A stretch of 64,000 nucleotides of DNA from Mycolicibacterium lacusdiani (GCF_021916785.1 NZ_JAKCFC010000001.1:186001-250000), one strand, 5' to 3'; shown: positions 32,304-42,688, counted from the stretch's first letter. Notes: a model not told the origin generated them from the letters alone. Translations and numbers: made by a program.

Positions 32304-34694
32304 ATGCCCGTGCTTGACAGGTGTCAGCTATTGGCCTCGATGCGGGTCCTCGACGTGGGTGGCGCCGAATCCGACGGCGTCGGCAGACTGCTTGCCGATC
32401 TGGGCGCCGACGTGCTGAAGGTCGAGCCGCCCGGCGGAGCGGCCGCGCGCACGGCCCGTCCGAGCGTGGCCGGGGTCGGCATCGCGTTCGCCCTCGACAA
32501 CGCCAACAAACGCTGCACCGTCCTCGACGGCACCAAGGACCGCGACCGGTTCCAGGAGCTGGTCGCCGAGGCCGACGTGCTCGTCGACGGCGGCCGGCCG
32601 GGTGGCTGCGCGTCCTTCGGGACCACGCCCGCCGACCTGGCCGAGCGCTTCGGCCACCTCGTCGCGCTGTTGATGACCGACTTCGGGAGCACCGGGCCGT
32701 ACGCGTCCTGGCGCGCGACCGACGCGGTGCTGTGCGCCATGTCGACCGCCCTGTCGCGCTCAGGTCCGACGGCGGGCCGGCCGGTCCTGCCCCCGCTGGG
32801 CATCGCGTCGGCCACGGCCGCGGTGCAGGCCGCGTGGGCCGTGCTCGTCGCCTACCGCCACCGATTGCGCACCGGCACCGGGGAGTACGTCGACTTCTCC
32901 CGCTTCGAGGCCGTCGTTCAGTCCCTCGACCCGCCGTTCGGCTCCGAGGGCCAGGCAGCCGTTGGGCAGAAGGCGTCGAACCAGTTGTGGCGTGGCCGTC
33001 CGCGCAATCAGCAGATCTATCCGACGTTTCCCTGCCGGGACGGGCACGTCCGCATCTGTCTGCTCTCGCCGAGGCAGTGGCGGGCGATGCGGGAATGGCT
33101 CGGCGAGCCAGAGCAGTTCTGCGACCCGAAATTCGACACCATCGGCGCGCGCTACGCGGCGTCGGCGGAAATCAACGCCCTGATCGGGGCGCTGTTCGCC
33201 GAGCAGACGATGGGCCACCTGGTCGACGAAGGCCAGGCCCGTGGCGTGCCGATCGCCGCGGTGCTCGACCCGGCCGAGGCGCTGGCCTCCGAACACTTCC
33301 GCGCAGTCCGCGCGCTGACGACGGCGGAGTTCGCCGACGGCGTCCGGCTCGACGTGCCGACCGGGGCGTTCGTCGTCGACCGCGCCCGCGCAGGGCTGCG
33401 CGAACCGGCACCCGCGGTTGGCTCGGACACCGCTCGGTGGCTCGCTCAGGGGCCCACCGCTGCCTCGCCCGAGGAGCCGGCGGCGCGGCGACCGCTCGAC
33501 GACCTGCGAATCCTCGACCTCGGCGTCATCGTCGCCGGTGGCGAACTCGGCAGGCTGTTCGCCGACATGGGCGCCGACGTCGTCAAGGTGGAGAGTGCCG
33601 CATACCCCGACGGGCTGCGCCAAACGCCGCCCGGCCAGCCGATGAGCCGCTCCTGGGCGTTGACCCACCGCAACGAGCGCAGCCTCGGCATCGACCTGCG
33701 CCACGCGGGCGGTGCCGCGGTGTTCCGCGGTCTGGTCGCCTCGGCCGACGCGGTGTTCGCCAACTTCAAACCGGGCACTTTGGACGCGCTCGGCCTGTCC
33801 TTCGACGAGCTGCGGGCGCTCAACCCGGACGTCGTGCTGGCCGAGAGCAGCGCTTTCGGCGCCGACGGGCCGTGGAGCGGCCGGATGGGTTACGGCCCCC
33901 TGGTACGTGCGACCACCGGTGTCAGCAGGCTGTGGTCGGACCGCACCCCAGGGGGTGCCGGCGGCGCGTTCTTCGACGCGACGACCATCTTCCCCGATCA
34001 CGTCGCCGCGAAGATCACCGCGATCGCGGCACTGGCGGCGCTGATCGGCCGTCGGGACGGCGCGACGCGCGTGCACGTGTCCCAAGCCGAGGTGGCCATC
34101 AACCAACTCGCGGCGGCCTACGTCGTCGATGCCGCTCGCGCGTCGGGCGCCGAACTCGACGACGACGCCGCCGTCCACGCGGTGCTGCCGTGCGCGGGCG
34201 ACGACGAGTGGTGCGTCGTCTCGGTCACCACCGAGGACCATCGTCGCGCACTGTTGGGCGTCGTGGGTTCGCCCGACGCTGGCGCGGATCTCGTCGAGGC
34301 CTTCGTCACCGCGCTGGCATCGTGGACCGCGGACCGGGACAAGGCCGACGTCGCGCGGACGCTGCAGGAGGCCGGCGTGCCCGCGGGCCCGATGTACCGC
34401 GCGGCCGACGTGCTTGCCGATCCGCAGATCGTGGCGCGCGCCGTGTTCACCGAGGCGAGCCATCCGCTGTTCCCGGCGCCCATGCCCACCGAGACGCGGC
34501 CTGCGCGCTACAGCCACCTGCCCGACGCCGAGCTGCGGCCCGCGCCGATGCCCGGCGAGCACACCCGGGCAATCTGCACCGAGGTCCTCGAGATGCCTGC
34601 CGGTGAGATCGACGAATTGATCACCGCGGGCGCGCTGTTCGACTGGATCCGCCCGGACGCCGAACCCGACCCTCGCATCGGCTCCGCCGAGTGA
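32304..34694 (+). CDS. Tandem CaiB/BaiF (class III) CoA-transferase, Rv1866-like
   Basis: A 796-residue protein made of two family III CoA-transferase units. The first spans about residues 10-380 (MRVLDVGGAESDGVGRLLAD; DVLKVEPPGG). The second spans about residues 395-790 (LRILDLGVIVAGGELGRLFA; DVVKVESAAYPDG; EVAINQLAAAYVVDAARAS). Rv1866 (778 aa) has the same double form. Family members exchange CoA between acyl-CoA esters and carboxylates through an aspartyl intermediate. The first unit lacks the usual 'Gp' start, hinting it is structural. It is followed 25 bases later by a thiolase-like gene, so both probably serve one acyl-CoA route, possibly in sterol or lipid breakdown. Confidence 0.9.
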   Translation: MPVLDRCQLLASMRVLDVGGAESDGVGRLLADLGADVLKVEPPGGAAARTARPSVAGVGIAFALDNANKRCTVLDGTKDRDRFQELVAEADVLVDGGRPGGCASFGTTPADLAERFGHLVALLMTDFGSTGPYASWRATDAVLCAMSTALSRSGPTAGRPVLPPLGIASATAAVQAAWAVLVAYRHRLRTGTGEYVDFSRFEAVVQSLDPPFGSEGQAAVGQKASNQLWRGRPRNQQIYPTFPCRDGHVRICLLSPRQWRAMREWLGEPEQFCDPKFDTIGARYAASAEINALIGALFAEQTMGHLVDEGQARGVPIAAVLDPAEALASEHFRAVRALTTAEFADGVRLDVPTGAFVVDRARAGLREPAPAVGSDTARWLAQGPTAASPEEPAARRPLDDLRILDLGVIVAGGELGRLFADMGADVVKVESAAYPDGLRQTPPGQPMSRSWALTHRNERSLGIDLRHAGGAAVFRGLVASADAVFANFKPGTLDALGLSFDELRALNPDVVLAESSAFGADGPWSGRMGYGPLVRATTGVSRLWSDRTPGGAGGAFFDATTIFPDHVAAKITAIAALAALIGRRDGATRVHVSQAEVAINQLAAAYVVDAARASGAELDDDAAVHAVLPCAGDDEWCVVSVTTEDHRRALLGVVGSPDAGADLVEAFVTALASWTADRDKADVARTLQEAGVPAGPMYRAADVLADPQIVARAVFTEASHPLFPAPMPTETRPARYSHLPDAELRPAPMPGEHTRAICTEVLEMPAGEIDELITAGALFDWIRPDAEPDPRIGSAE

Positions 34695-34719
34695 ACCGCC
34701 ACCCCAGAAAGGTGTCCTC

Positions 34720-36195
34720 GTGACCATCGATCCCCGCACGCCGGTACTCGTCGGCTACGGCCAGGTGAATCAGCGCGAGACCGATCCCACGGTCGAACCC
34801 GTCGACCTGATGGAGTCGGCTGCTCGCGCCGCGGCCGACCCGCGCGTGCTGGAGGCGGTGGACTCGGTGCGCATCGTCAACCTGTTGTCGTGGCGCTATC
34901 GCAATCCCGGTCTGCTTCTTGCGCAACGCATTCGAGCGTCGAGCGCCGAGGGCAGGTACACCAGCATCGGTGGCAACGTGCCCCAGTCGCTGGTCAATCA
35001 GGCGTGCCTGGACATCCAGGGCGGCAAGCTGGACACGGTGCTGATCGCGGGTGCCGAGACGTGGCGGACCAGGACGCGCGCGCGTGCCGCAGGCACCAAG
35101 TTGGAGTGGACGAAGCAGGACGACTCGGTGCCGGAGCCGCCCGGTGCCGACGACGAGTTCCAGATGGCAGGCGACGTCGAGATCGCGATCAAGCTGGACC
35201 GCCCGGCGTACGTGTACCCGATGTTCGAGCAGGCGGTGCGGATCGACGCCGGGGAGTCGCCCGACGAGCACCGTCGCCGGATCGGCGAACTGTGGGCGCG
35301 CTTCAGCGCGGTCGCCGAGGCCAATCCGCATGCGTGGAGCACCGAAGCCGTCGCCGCCGAGGACATCTGGCAACCCAGCCCGACGAACCGCATGGTGTCG
35401 TGGCCGTACACCAAGCTGATGAACTCGAACAACATGGTCGACCAGGGCGCGGCGCTGGTACTGATGTCGGCGGAGAAGGCGACGCACCTGCAGATCCCGC
35501 GTGACCGCTGGATCTTCCCGTACGCAGGCACCGACGCCCACGACACCTACCTAATCGGCGAACGCGCCGAATTCCACCGCTCGCCCGCGATCAGGATCGC
35601 CGGAGCGCGTGCGCTGGAACTCGCGGGCCTCGGCGTCGACGACGTCGACCTCGTCGACGTGTATTCGTGCTTCCCGTCCGCGGTCCAGGTCGCCGCCCGC
35701 GAACTCGGCCTCGCGCTCGACGATCCGTCGCGACCGCTGACCGTCACCGGTGGACTGACCTTCGCAGGCGGGCCGTGGAACGACTACGTGTCGCACTCCA
35801 TCGCCACCATGGCCGAGCGTCTCGCGGCGGCGCCGGACGCCGTCGGGCTGATCACCGCCAACGGCGGCTACCTGACCAAGCACAGCTTCGGCCTCTACGG
35901 GGCCAAGCCGCCGGCGCACGAATTCCGTTGGCAGGACGTGCAATCCGAGGTCGATGCCGAGCCGACGCGGGTGGCAGAGGGTGACTGGACCGGTACCGGC
36001 ACCGTCGAGACGTGGACGACGCCCTTCACCCGCGAGGGCGCGCCGGAGAAGGCGTTCGTGGCCGTCCGCACGCCGTCGGACACGCGCGCACTCGCCGTGC
36101 TCACCGATGCCTCCGACGCCCAGGCCAGCGTGGACGGCGACATCGCGGGCGCCAAGGTGCGCGTCGACGCCGGAGGCCGAGCCGCCCTCCTGTAG
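34720..36195 (+). CDS. Thiolase-superfamily acetyl-CoA acetyltransferase-like protein (Rv1867-like)
   Basis: A 491-residue thiolase-fold protein starting at GTG 34720. Recognisable parts are TPVLVGYGQVNQRE at the N-terminus, VPQSLVNQACLDIQGGKLDT in the place of the nucleophile loop (the Cys follows NQA), VDLVDVYSCFPSAVQVAARE and GLTFAGGPWNDYVSHSIATM. The last ~90 residues form an OB/DUF35-like extension (VAEGDWTGTGTVETWTTPFT to the end), as in SCP2-type thiolases. The C-terminal catalytic Cys-Gly motif of classical thiolases is not obvious; GG is present in ANGGYLTKHSFGLYG. A degradative or lipid-transfer role is inferred from Rv1867 and the CoA-transferase upstream. Confidence 0.85.
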   Translation: MTIDPRTPVLVGYGQVNQRETDPTVEPVDLMESAARAAADPRVLEAVDSVRIVNLLSWRYRNPGLLLAQRIRASSAEGRYTSIGGNVPQSLVNQACLDIQGGKLDTVLIAGAETWRTRTRARAAGTKLEWTKQDDSVPEPPGADDEFQMAGDVEIAIKLDRPAYVYPMFEQAVRIDAGESPDEHRRRIGELWARFSAVAEANPHAWSTEAVAAEDIWQPSPTNRMVSWPYTKLMNSNNMVDQGAALVLMSAEKATHLQIPRDRWIFPYAGTDAHDTYLIGERAEFHRSPAIRIAGARALELAGLGVDDVDLVDVYSCFPSAVQVAARELGLALDDPSRPLTVTGGLTFAGGPWNDYVSHSIATMAERLAAAPDAVGLITANGGYLTKHSFGLYGAKPPAHEFRWQDVQSEVDAEPTRVAEGDWTGTGTVETWTTPFTREGAPEKAFVAVRTPSDTRALAVLTDASDAQASVDGDIAGAKVRVDAGGRAALL

Positions 36196-36205
36196 CCCGG
36201 AGGGG

Positions 36206-36265
36206 TTGACGCCCCCCACGCCGGCTGCCTAATGTGAGGCACACCACGAATTGAAACGTTTCAAT
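36206..36265 (+). promoter_or_regulatory. Rhamnose operon promoter with perfect LacI-type operator
   Basis: TTGACG (36206-36211) and TAATGT (36230-36235) form a good promoter with an 18-base spacer. ATTGAAACGTTTCAAT (36250-36265) is a perfect 16-base palindrome with a central CG, the hallmark of LacI/GalR-family operators. It lies just after the predicted transcription start, where a bound repressor would block elongation or initiation. The LacI gene at the end of the same operon is the obvious regulator. Confidence 0.85.
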
Positions 36266-36280
36266 ACACAGAGGGGCGCG

Positions 36281-36619
36281 ATGAGCGACGCAGCGGCCGA
36301 CCGGGTGTGCTTCGTACTTCGGCTGAAGCCGGACCGCGTCGACGAGTACGTCGAGGCCCACCGGCACGTCTGGCCGGAGATGCTCGAGGCGCTGAGCGAC
36401 GCCGGCTGGCGCAACTATTCGCTGTTCGTGCGCCCCGACGACGGCCTGGTGGTCGGCTACCTCGAGACCCACGACTTCGCAGCGGCGCAGACGTCGATGG
36501 CCGCCACCGAGGTCAACGCCCGCTGGCAGGCACGCATGGCCGACTTCTTCGACAACCCGCCCGGCGTGGCGCCGGATGAGGCGATGCGACCGCTGACCGA
36601 GTACTTCCACCTCGACTGA
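36281..36619 (+). CDS. rhaM: L-rhamnose mutarotase
   Basis: A 112-residue dimeric ferredoxin-like protein. The family pattern is clear: VCFVLRLKPDRVDEYVEAHR with VWPEML, NYSLFVRPDDGLVVGYLETH and a C-terminal PLTEYFHLD. RhaM interconverts the anomers of L-rhamnose, giving the beta-anomer used by the isomerase. The ATG at 36281 follows GAGGGG. It is the first gene of the rhamnose operon, 15 bases after the operator. Confidence 0.92.
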   Translation: MSDAAADRVCFVLRLKPDRVDEYVEAHRHVWPEMLEALSDAGWRNYSLFVRPDDGLVVGYLETHDFAAAQTSMAATEVNARWQARMADFFDNPPGVAPDEAMRPLTEYFHLD

Positions 36620-36657
36620 CGACCACCTCCACCGACGACACCGAGACAGGGACGACG

Positions 36658-38037
36658 ATGAACATCGGAGCGCGCAGCACGACCGGGTGGCGGGCGACCA
36701 TCGCGGTCGCCATGTCCAACTACATCGAGGCGGGGTCGATCATCGCCATCGCGACCAGTCTCGCGTTCTGGCAGGCCGAATTCGACATCAGCGACTTCGC
36801 CGTCGGACTGCTCGCCGCCTTGAGCGCCAACGCCTTCGGCGCTGCGATCGGCGCGATACTCGGCGGGCCGCTGTGCGACCGGTTCGGCCGCAAGGCGATC
36901 TACACCTACGACCTGTTGGTCTACATGGTCGGCGTGCTGCTCGCGGCCTTCGCCGTGAACTTCACCATGCTGCTGGCCGCGTTCGTGATCACCGGGATCG
37001 CCGTCGGCGCAGGCGTACCGGCGTCGTGGACCTACATCGCCGAACAGGCGCCGTCGGAGGGCCGCGCCAAGCACGTCGGCACCGCACAGCTGGCGTGGTC
37101 GGTGGGACCGCTGATCGGCTTCGCCCTCGCCGCTGCGCTCGCGCCGCTGGGCCTGCTGGGCTCGAGGCTGATCTTCCTGCATCTGTTCGTCGTCGCGGCG
37201 GTCGTCTGGTGGGTCCGTCAGGGCCTCGCCGAGTCCGCGATCTGGACCGAGGAGGGCAAGTCCGGCACCGGCACCCAGGGGAGCGGAGCGACGGCGGGTG
37301 GACAAGCCTCGGTGCTCGGAGCCCGTGGGCTGCGGGGCTTGTTCTCGCGGCGGGTCAACATCACCGCGCTGCTGTTCCTCGGCGGCATCTACCTGTTCTG
37401 GAACACCGTCGCAGGCCAGGCCGGCATCTTCATGCCGAGGGTGTACGACACCGCGGGCCTGCACAGCGCGATAGCGCAGAACCTGCTGCAGGTCCTGGTG
37501 TGGGGCTGCACGGTCGCGGCCACGTACTTCGGCTTCATGCGGTACGCCGACCGGATGTCGCAGCGGCGTCTCTACGTCATCGGCGCCGCACTCGGCATAG
37601 TCGGCTGGATCGTGCTGGTGGCCTTCACCGACCGCGGCGTCCCCACGATGCTGGCGTTCGCGGTGCTGTGGGGCGTGTCGGCGGGTATCGGCGCCCAGGC
37701 GTTCTACAGCCTGTGGGCCAGCGAGCTGTTCGCCACGCCATACCGGGCCAGCGCGCAGGGCGTGATGTTCTGCGTGGTGCGCAGTTTCACCGGTCTGCTG
37801 AGCTACTTCTTCCCGACGCTGCTGGCCGTCACCGGCCTCACCGGGGTGGGCCTGCTGCTGATCGGCCTGCTCACGGTCGCCCTCGTGATCGGCGCGGTGT
37901 GGGCGCCGGAGACCCGCGGGAAGACGTTGCGCCAGATCGAGGTCGAGCGCTACGGGAAGGTGGAGAGTGTGGTGGACAGTGCCACCCCGTCGACGGATCC
38001 GTCCGGCGGGAACGAGACGGAGGTCGCGGTCCGATGA
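36658..38037 (+). CDS. MFS sugar transporter, probably L-rhamnose uptake
   Basis: A 459-residue major facilitator with about 12 transmembrane helices. It has the family loop motif GGPLCDRFGRKAIYTYD after helix 2 and a cytoplasmic mid-loop rich in Gly, Ser and Thr (about residues 200-225). A soluble tail ends the protein. It is unlike RhaT of enterobacteria. The substrate is inferred from its place between rhaM and rhaI. Its TGA overlaps the rhaI ATG by four bases, so transporter and isomerase are translationally coupled. Confidence 0.85.
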   Translation: MNIGARSTTGWRATIAVAMSNYIEAGSIIAIATSLAFWQAEFDISDFAVGLLAALSANAFGAAIGAILGGPLCDRFGRKAIYTYDLLVYMVGVLLAAFAVNFTMLLAAFVITGIAVGAGVPASWTYIAEQAPSEGRAKHVGTAQLAWSVGPLIGFALAAALAPLGLLGSRLIFLHLFVVAAVVWWVRQGLAESAIWTEEGKSGTGTQGSGATAGGQASVLGARGLRGLFSRRVNITALLFLGGIYLFWNTVAGQAGIFMPRVYDTAGLHSAIAQNLLQVLVWGCTVAATYFGFMRYADRMSQRRLYVIGAALGIVGWIVLVAFTDRGVPTMLAFAVLWGVSAGIGAQAFYSLWASELFATPYRASAQGVMFCVVRSFTGLLSYFFPTLLAVTGLTGVGLLLIGLLTVALVIGAVWAPETRGKTLRQIEVERYGKVESVVDSATPSTDPSGGNETEVAVR

Positions 38038-39182
38038 ACGCCCTACTCGACAACCTCGCCATCGAGCTGCCCTCCTGGGCGTTCGGCAACTCCGGCACGC
38101 GCTTCAAGGTCTTCGGCACGCCGGGCACGCCGCGCACCATCGAGGAGAAGATCGCCGACGCAGCGATGGTCCACCGCCTGACCGGGATGGCGCCGAGCGT
38201 GGCGCTGCACATCCCGTGGGACCGGGTCGACGACTACGGGGCGCTCGGCTCGTACGCCGCCGAGCACGGGGTCCGGTTGGGCACCATCAACTCGAACACC
38301 TTCCAGGACGACGACTACAAGTTCGGCAGCCTCACCCACACCGACAAGGCGGTGCGCCAGAAGGCCATCGACCACCACCTGGCCTGCATCGAGATCATGG
38401 AGCAGACGGGGTCTCGGGACCTCAAGATCTGGTTGGCCGACGGCACCAACTACCCGGGGCAGGGCGACATCCGTGGCAGGCAGGACCGCCTCGCCGAATC
38501 CCTGGCGACGATCTACCAGCACGTCGGACCCGGCCAGCGAATGGTGTTGGAGTACAAGTTCTTCGAGCCGGCCATGTACATGACCGACGTGCCGGACTGG
38601 GGCACGTCCTACGCGCACGTCAGTGCGCTCGGGGAGCGGGCGAAGGTGTGCCTGGACACCGGACATCACGCTCCCGGCACCAATATCGAGTTCATCGTCG
38701 CCCAGCTGCTGAGGCTGGGAAAGCTGGGGTCGTTCGACTTCAACTCGCGGTTCTACGCCGACGACGACCTCATCGTGGGGGCGGCCGATCCGTTCCAGCT
38801 GTTCCGGATCATGTTCGAGGTGATCCGGGGTGGCGGCTTGGATGGAGCCAGCGACCTCGCGCTGATGCTCGACCAGTGCCACAACGTCGAGGCCAAGATT
38901 CCCGGTCAGATTCGCTCCGTGCTCAACGTGGCGGAGATGACCGCCCGTGCCCTGCTGGTGAACACCGAGGCGCTGACCGCCGCGCAGGAGAGCGGCGACG
39001 TACTGACCGCGAACGCGATCGTGATGGACGCGTTCTACACCGACGTCCGGCCCGCCATGGCGCAGTGGCGCACCGAGCGCGGACTGCCCGCCGACCCGAT
39101 GCGTGCCTTCGCCGAATCGGGATACCAGAACACCATCGACGCCGAACGCGTCGGCGGCACCCAGTCCAGCTGGGGAGCGTGA
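38034..39182 (+). CDS. rhaI: L-rhamnose isomerase (RhaI type)
   Basis: A 382-residue TIM-barrel aldose-ketose isomerase of the RhaI class found in Rhizobium and actinobacteria, not the enterobacterial RhaA class. Metal and substrate motifs include VALHIPWDRVDDYGAL, EYKFFEPAMYMTDVPDWG, VCLDTGHHAPGTNIEF and DFNSRFYADDDLIVGAADPF. It converts L-rhamnose to L-rhamnulose. The gene overlaps the transporter stop by four bases and is followed after 10 bases by rhaD. Confidence 0.93.
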   Translation: MNALLDNLAIELPSWAFGNSGTRFKVFGTPGTPRTIEEKIADAAMVHRLTGMAPSVALHIPWDRVDDYGALGSYAAEHGVRLGTINSNTFQDDDYKFGSLTHTDKAVRQKAIDHHLACIEIMEQTGSRDLKIWLADGTNYPGQGDIRGRQDRLAESLATIYQHVGPGQRMVLEYKFFEPAMYMTDVPDWGTSYAHVSALGERAKVCLDTGHHAPGTNIEFIVAQLLRLGKLGSFDFNSRFYADDDLIVGAADPFQLFRIMFEVIRGGGLDGASDLALMLDQCHNVEAKIPGQIRSVLNVAEMTARALLVNTEALTAAQESGDVLTANAIVMDAFYTDVRPAMAQWRTERGLPADPMRAFAESGYQNTIDAERVGGTQSSWGA

Positions 39183-39192
39183 GAGGACCACA

Positions 39193-41235
39193 ATGGCCAA
39201 CCGCAATGACACCGTCACCGAACTGATCGCCCGGTCCAACCGGCTCGGCGCCGATCCGAAGAACACCAACTATGCAGGCGGAAACACCTCCGCCAAGGGG
39301 TCCGAGGTCGACCCGGTCACCGGAGCACCCGTCGAGCTCCTGTGGGTCAAGGGGTCCGGGGGAGACCTCGGCACCCTGACCGAGAACGGCCTTGCAGTCC
39401 TGCGGCTCGACAGGATGCGCGCGCTCGTCGACGTGTATCCCGGCGTCGAGCGCGAGGACGAGATGGTCGCCGCCTTCGACTACTGCCTGCACGGCCGCGG
39501 CGGCGCAGCACCGTCGATCGACACCGCGATGCACGGGCTGGTGGACGCCGCCCACGTCGATCACCTCCATCCCGATTCCGGCATCGCGCTGGCGACCGCC
39601 GCCGACGGCGAGGCGCTCACCAAGCAGATCTTCGGCGACCGGGTGATCTGGGTGCCCTGGCGGCGCCCGGGTTTCCAGCTCGGCCTCGACATCTCGGAGA
39701 TCAAGGCGCGCAACCCCCAGGCGATCGGCACGATCCTGGGCGGGCACGGCATCACCGCGTGGGGCGACACCTCGGCCGAGGCCGAGGCGCACTCGCTGGA
39801 GATCATCGACACCGTCGCCCGCTACATCGAGGTCAACGGCCGGCCTGAGCCGTTCGGCGCGCCGCTACCCGGCTACGGGGCGCTGCCCGATGCGCAGCGC
39901 CGCACCAAGGCCGCGGAACTCGCGCCGTTCCTGCGTGGCCTGGTGTCGACGGACCGTGCGCAGGTCGGACACTTCACCGACGATCCGCGGGTGCTCGAAT
40001 TCCTCGGCGCCGCCGAACATCCGAGGCTCGCCGCGCTCGGCACCAGCTGCCCCGACCACTTCCTGCGGACCAAGGTCAAGCCCATGGTGCTCGACCTGCC
40101 TGCCGACGCGCCGGTCGAGGAATGCCGCCGCAGGCTGGCGGAGCTGCACGCGACCTACCGCGACGACTACCGGGCGTACTACGAGCGGCACGCCTCGGCT
40201 GACAGCCCGGCCATGCGCGGCGCCGACCCCGCGATCGTCCTCGTGCCCGGCGTCGGCATGTTCAGCTACGGCAAGGACAAGCAGACCGCCCGGGTGGCCG
40301 GTGAGTTCTACCTCAACGCCATCAACGTGATGCGCGGCGCCGAGGCGATCTCGACCTACGCGCCGATCGACGAAGCGGAGAAGTTCCGCATCGAGTACTG
40401 GGCGCTGGAGGAGGCCAAGCTCGCGCGCATGCCCAAGCCCAAGCCGCTGGCCACCCGCATCGCGCTGGTGACCGGGGCTGCGTCGGGCATCGGCAAGGCG
40501 ATCGCGACGCGTCTGGCCGCCGAGGGGGCATGCGTCGTCATCGCCGATCTGAACGCCGAGAAGGCCGCGGCCGCCGCAGCGGAGATCGGCAGCGCCGACG
40601 TCGCGGTCGGCATCGCCGCCGACGTCACCGACGAGACCGCCGTCCAGGAGGCGGTGGACGCCTGCGTGCTGGCGTTCGGTGGCATCGACATCGTCGTGAA
40701 CAACGCCGGTCTGTCGCTGTCGAAGTCGCTGCTGGAGACCACGGCCGAGGACTGGGATCTGCAACACGACGTGATGGCGCGCGGCTCGTTCCTGGTGTCG
40801 AAGGCGGCCGCGCGGGCGTTGATCGACCAGGGTCTCGGCGGCGACATCATCTACATCTCCTCGAAGAACTCGGTGTTCGCCGGCCCCAACAACATCGCGT
40901 ATTCGGCCGCCAAGGCCGACCAGGCGCACCAGGTGCGATTGCTTGCAGCCGAACTCGGCGAGCACGGCGTCAAGGTCAACGGCATCAACCCCGACGGCGT
41001 GGTGCGCGGGTCCGGCATCTTCGCCGGCGGGTGGGGTGCGAAGCGGGCCGCGGTGTACGGGGTGCCGGAGGAAGAACTCGGCGCGTACTATGCCCAGCGC
41101 ACGCTGCTCAAACGAGAGGTGTTGCCGGAGAACATCGCCAACGCGGCGTTTGCGCTGTGCACGTCGGACTTCTCGCATACGACGGGGTTGCACGTGCCGG
41201 TGGATGCGGGCGTGGCAGCAGCGTTTCTCCGATGA
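39193..41235 (+). CDS. rhaD: Bifunctional rhamnulose-1-phosphate aldolase / lactaldehyde dehydrogenase
   Basis: A 680-residue fusion. The N-terminal ~430 residues are a class II aldolase of the RhaD/FucA superfamily (GGNTSAKGSEVDP; zinc-type HVDHLHPDSGIALAT; GGHGITAWGDTSAEAE). The C-terminal ~250 residues are a short-chain dehydrogenase (LVTGAASGIGKAIATRLAAE; NNAGLSLS; YSAAKADQAHQVRL). The fusion splits L-rhamnulose 1-phosphate into dihydroxyacetone phosphate and L-lactaldehyde and oxidises the latter to L-lactate. The ATG at 39193 is chosen because the aldolase domain starts right after it and AGAGGACC precedes it. Its stop overlaps rhaB (ATGA). Confidence 0.94.
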   Translation: MANRNDTVTELIARSNRLGADPKNTNYAGGNTSAKGSEVDPVTGAPVELLWVKGSGGDLGTLTENGLAVLRLDRMRALVDVYPGVEREDEMVAAFDYCLHGRGGAAPSIDTAMHGLVDAAHVDHLHPDSGIALATAADGEALTKQIFGDRVIWVPWRRPGFQLGLDISEIKARNPQAIGTILGGHGITAWGDTSAEAEAHSLEIIDTVARYIEVNGRPEPFGAPLPGYGALPDAQRRTKAAELAPFLRGLVSTDRAQVGHFTDDPRVLEFLGAAEHPRLAALGTSCPDHFLRTKVKPMVLDLPADAPVEECRRRLAELHATYRDDYRAYYERHASADSPAMRGADPAIVLVPGVGMFSYGKDKQTARVAGEFYLNAINVMRGAEAISTYAPIDEAEKFRIEYWALEEAKLARMPKPKPLATRIALVTGAASGIGKAIATRLAAEGACVVIADLNAEKAAAAAAEIGSADVAVGIAADVTDETAVQEAVDACVLAFGGIDIVVNNAGLSLSKSLLETTAEDWDLQHDVMARGSFLVSKAAARALIDQGLGGDIIYISSKNSVFAGPNNIAYSAAKADQAHQVRLLAAELGEHGVKVNGINPDGVVRGSGIFAGGWGAKRAAVYGVPEEELGAYYAQRTLLKREVLPENIANAAFALCTSDFSHTTGLHVPVDAGVAAAFLR

Positions 41236-42683
41236 GCGGTAGGGCGCGCTTCGTCGCGGTCGACCTCGGCGCGACCAGCGGTCGGGTCATGCTCGCCGAC
41301 GTCGGCCCGGATTCGTTCGAAATGCGCGCGCTGCACCGGTTCCCGAACGATCCGGTGTACCTGTGGAACGGCGAACGTGCCGCCATGCACTGGGACCTGC
41401 CCGGCCTGTTCGCCGGGGTCTGCGCCGGCCTCGCGGAGGCCGGGCGGGAGGCGCCTGACCTCACCAGTGTCGGGGTGGACTCGTGGGCGGTGGACTACGG
41501 CTTGCTGCGCGGGGGAAAGCTGCTCGGGCTGCCGTACAACTACCGCGACGCCCGGTGTGCCCGCGGCGTCGACGCCGTGCACGCCACGGTGTCCCAGGAC
41601 CGGTTGTTCGCCCGAAACGGGTTGCAGTTCCTGCCGTTCAACACCGTATTCCAACTCGCCGCCGACCGCACCGAGGGGCTGCTCGACCAGGCCGACGCCG
41701 CACTGCTGGTACCGGACCTGATCGGGTACTGGCTGACCGGTGAGATGTCCACCGAGCGCACCAACGCCTCGACCACGGGGCTGCTGGGCATCGACGGGCA
41801 GTGGGACGCGGATCTCGAGTCGATGCTCGGGCTCCCCGTCGGCCTCTTCCCGAGGCTGAGCGAACCCGGCGCGGAGCTGGGCCCGGTGTTGCGCGACCTC
41901 GCCGAGCGAGCCGGCCTGCCCGACGGTCTGCGCGTCACCACGGTGGCGTCGCACGACACGGCATCGGCGGTGGTCGCCGTCCCGATGAACGCAGCGTCGG
42001 CGGCCTACGTGTCGTGCGGCACGTGGGCGCTGGTGGGCGTCGAGGTGGGCGGGCCCGTCGTCACCGAGGGCGCCCGGGCGGCCAACTTCACCAACGAGGT
42101 GGGCGCCGACGGACGAATCCGGCTGTTGCGCAACGTGATGGGCATGTGGCTGCTCAGCGAGAGCGTGCGCCAGTGGCAGCGTGACGGCTCGCACGTCGAC
42201 CTGCCCCGCCTGCTGGAGCAGGCCGCCGCCTGTCGACCGCCGGTCGAGGTGTTCGACGGCGACGACCCGCGGTTCGTCGAGCCCGGGGACATTCCCGGAC
42301 GCATCTCCGCCTGGTACAGCGAGCGTGGGCTGCCCGTTCCGCAGGGCCGGCCGGAGATGACGCGCGCCATCGTCGAGTCCCTCGCCGCGGGCTTCGCGCG
42401 CGGCGTCGAGGAGGCTGCATCGCTGTCCGGCGTACCCGTCGAGACGGTGCACGTCGTCGGGGGCGGCGCAATGAACCGGCTGCTGTGCCAGTCGGTCGCC
42501 GACCGCGTCGATCGGCCGGTCGTCGCCGGGCCGGTGGAGGCGACGGCGATCGGTAACGTTCTGATTCAAGCCCGCGCGCACGGCCTGGTGCGCGGGGACC
42601 TCGACGCTCTGCGTGGCACGATCAGCGCCTCGGTGCCCACGGAGCGATACGTACCGCAACGGGCTCCGGCCGGAAGGGTGTGA
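41232..42683 (+). CDS. rhaB: Rhamnulokinase
   Basis: A 483-residue FGGY-family kinase. It shows the N-terminal phosphate loop [19 protein letters not shown], the catalytic Asp region [33 protein letters not shown] and the C-terminal [20 protein letters not shown]. These, especially GATSGR and WAVDYGLL, are characteristic of RhaB. It phosphorylates L-rhamnulose at C1 using ATP. The start overlaps the rhaD stop by four bases, and lldD follows within six bases. Confidence 0.95.
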   Translation: MSGRARFVAVDLGATSGRVMLADVGPDSFEMRALHRFPNDPVYLWNGERAAMHWDLPGLFAGVCAGLAEAGREAPDLTSVGVDSWAVDYGLLRGGKLLGLPYNYRDARCARGVDAVHATVSQDRLFARNGLQFLPFNTVFQLAADRTEGLLDQADAALLVPDLIGYWLTGEMSTERTNASTTGLLGIDGQWDADLESMLGLPVGLFPRLSEPGAELGPVLRDLAERAGLPDGLRVTTVASHDTASAVVAVPMNAASAAYVSCGTWALVGVEVGGPVVTEGARAANFTNEVGADGRIRLLRNVMGMWLLSESVRQWQRDGSHVDLPRLLEQAAACRPPVEVFDGDDPRFVEPGDIPGRISAWYSERGLPVPQGRPEMTRAIVESLAAGFARGVEEAASLSGVPVETVHVVGGGAMNRLLCQSVADRVDRPVVAGPVEATAIGNVLIQARAHGLVRGDLDALRGTISASVPTERYVPQRAPAGRV

Positions 42684-42688
42684 CAGCC

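Noticed and set aside
32760..34739. A 659-codon minus-strand frame opposite the CoA-transferase gene
   Set aside because: High-GC shadow of a real gene; no conserved motif and no ribosome site.
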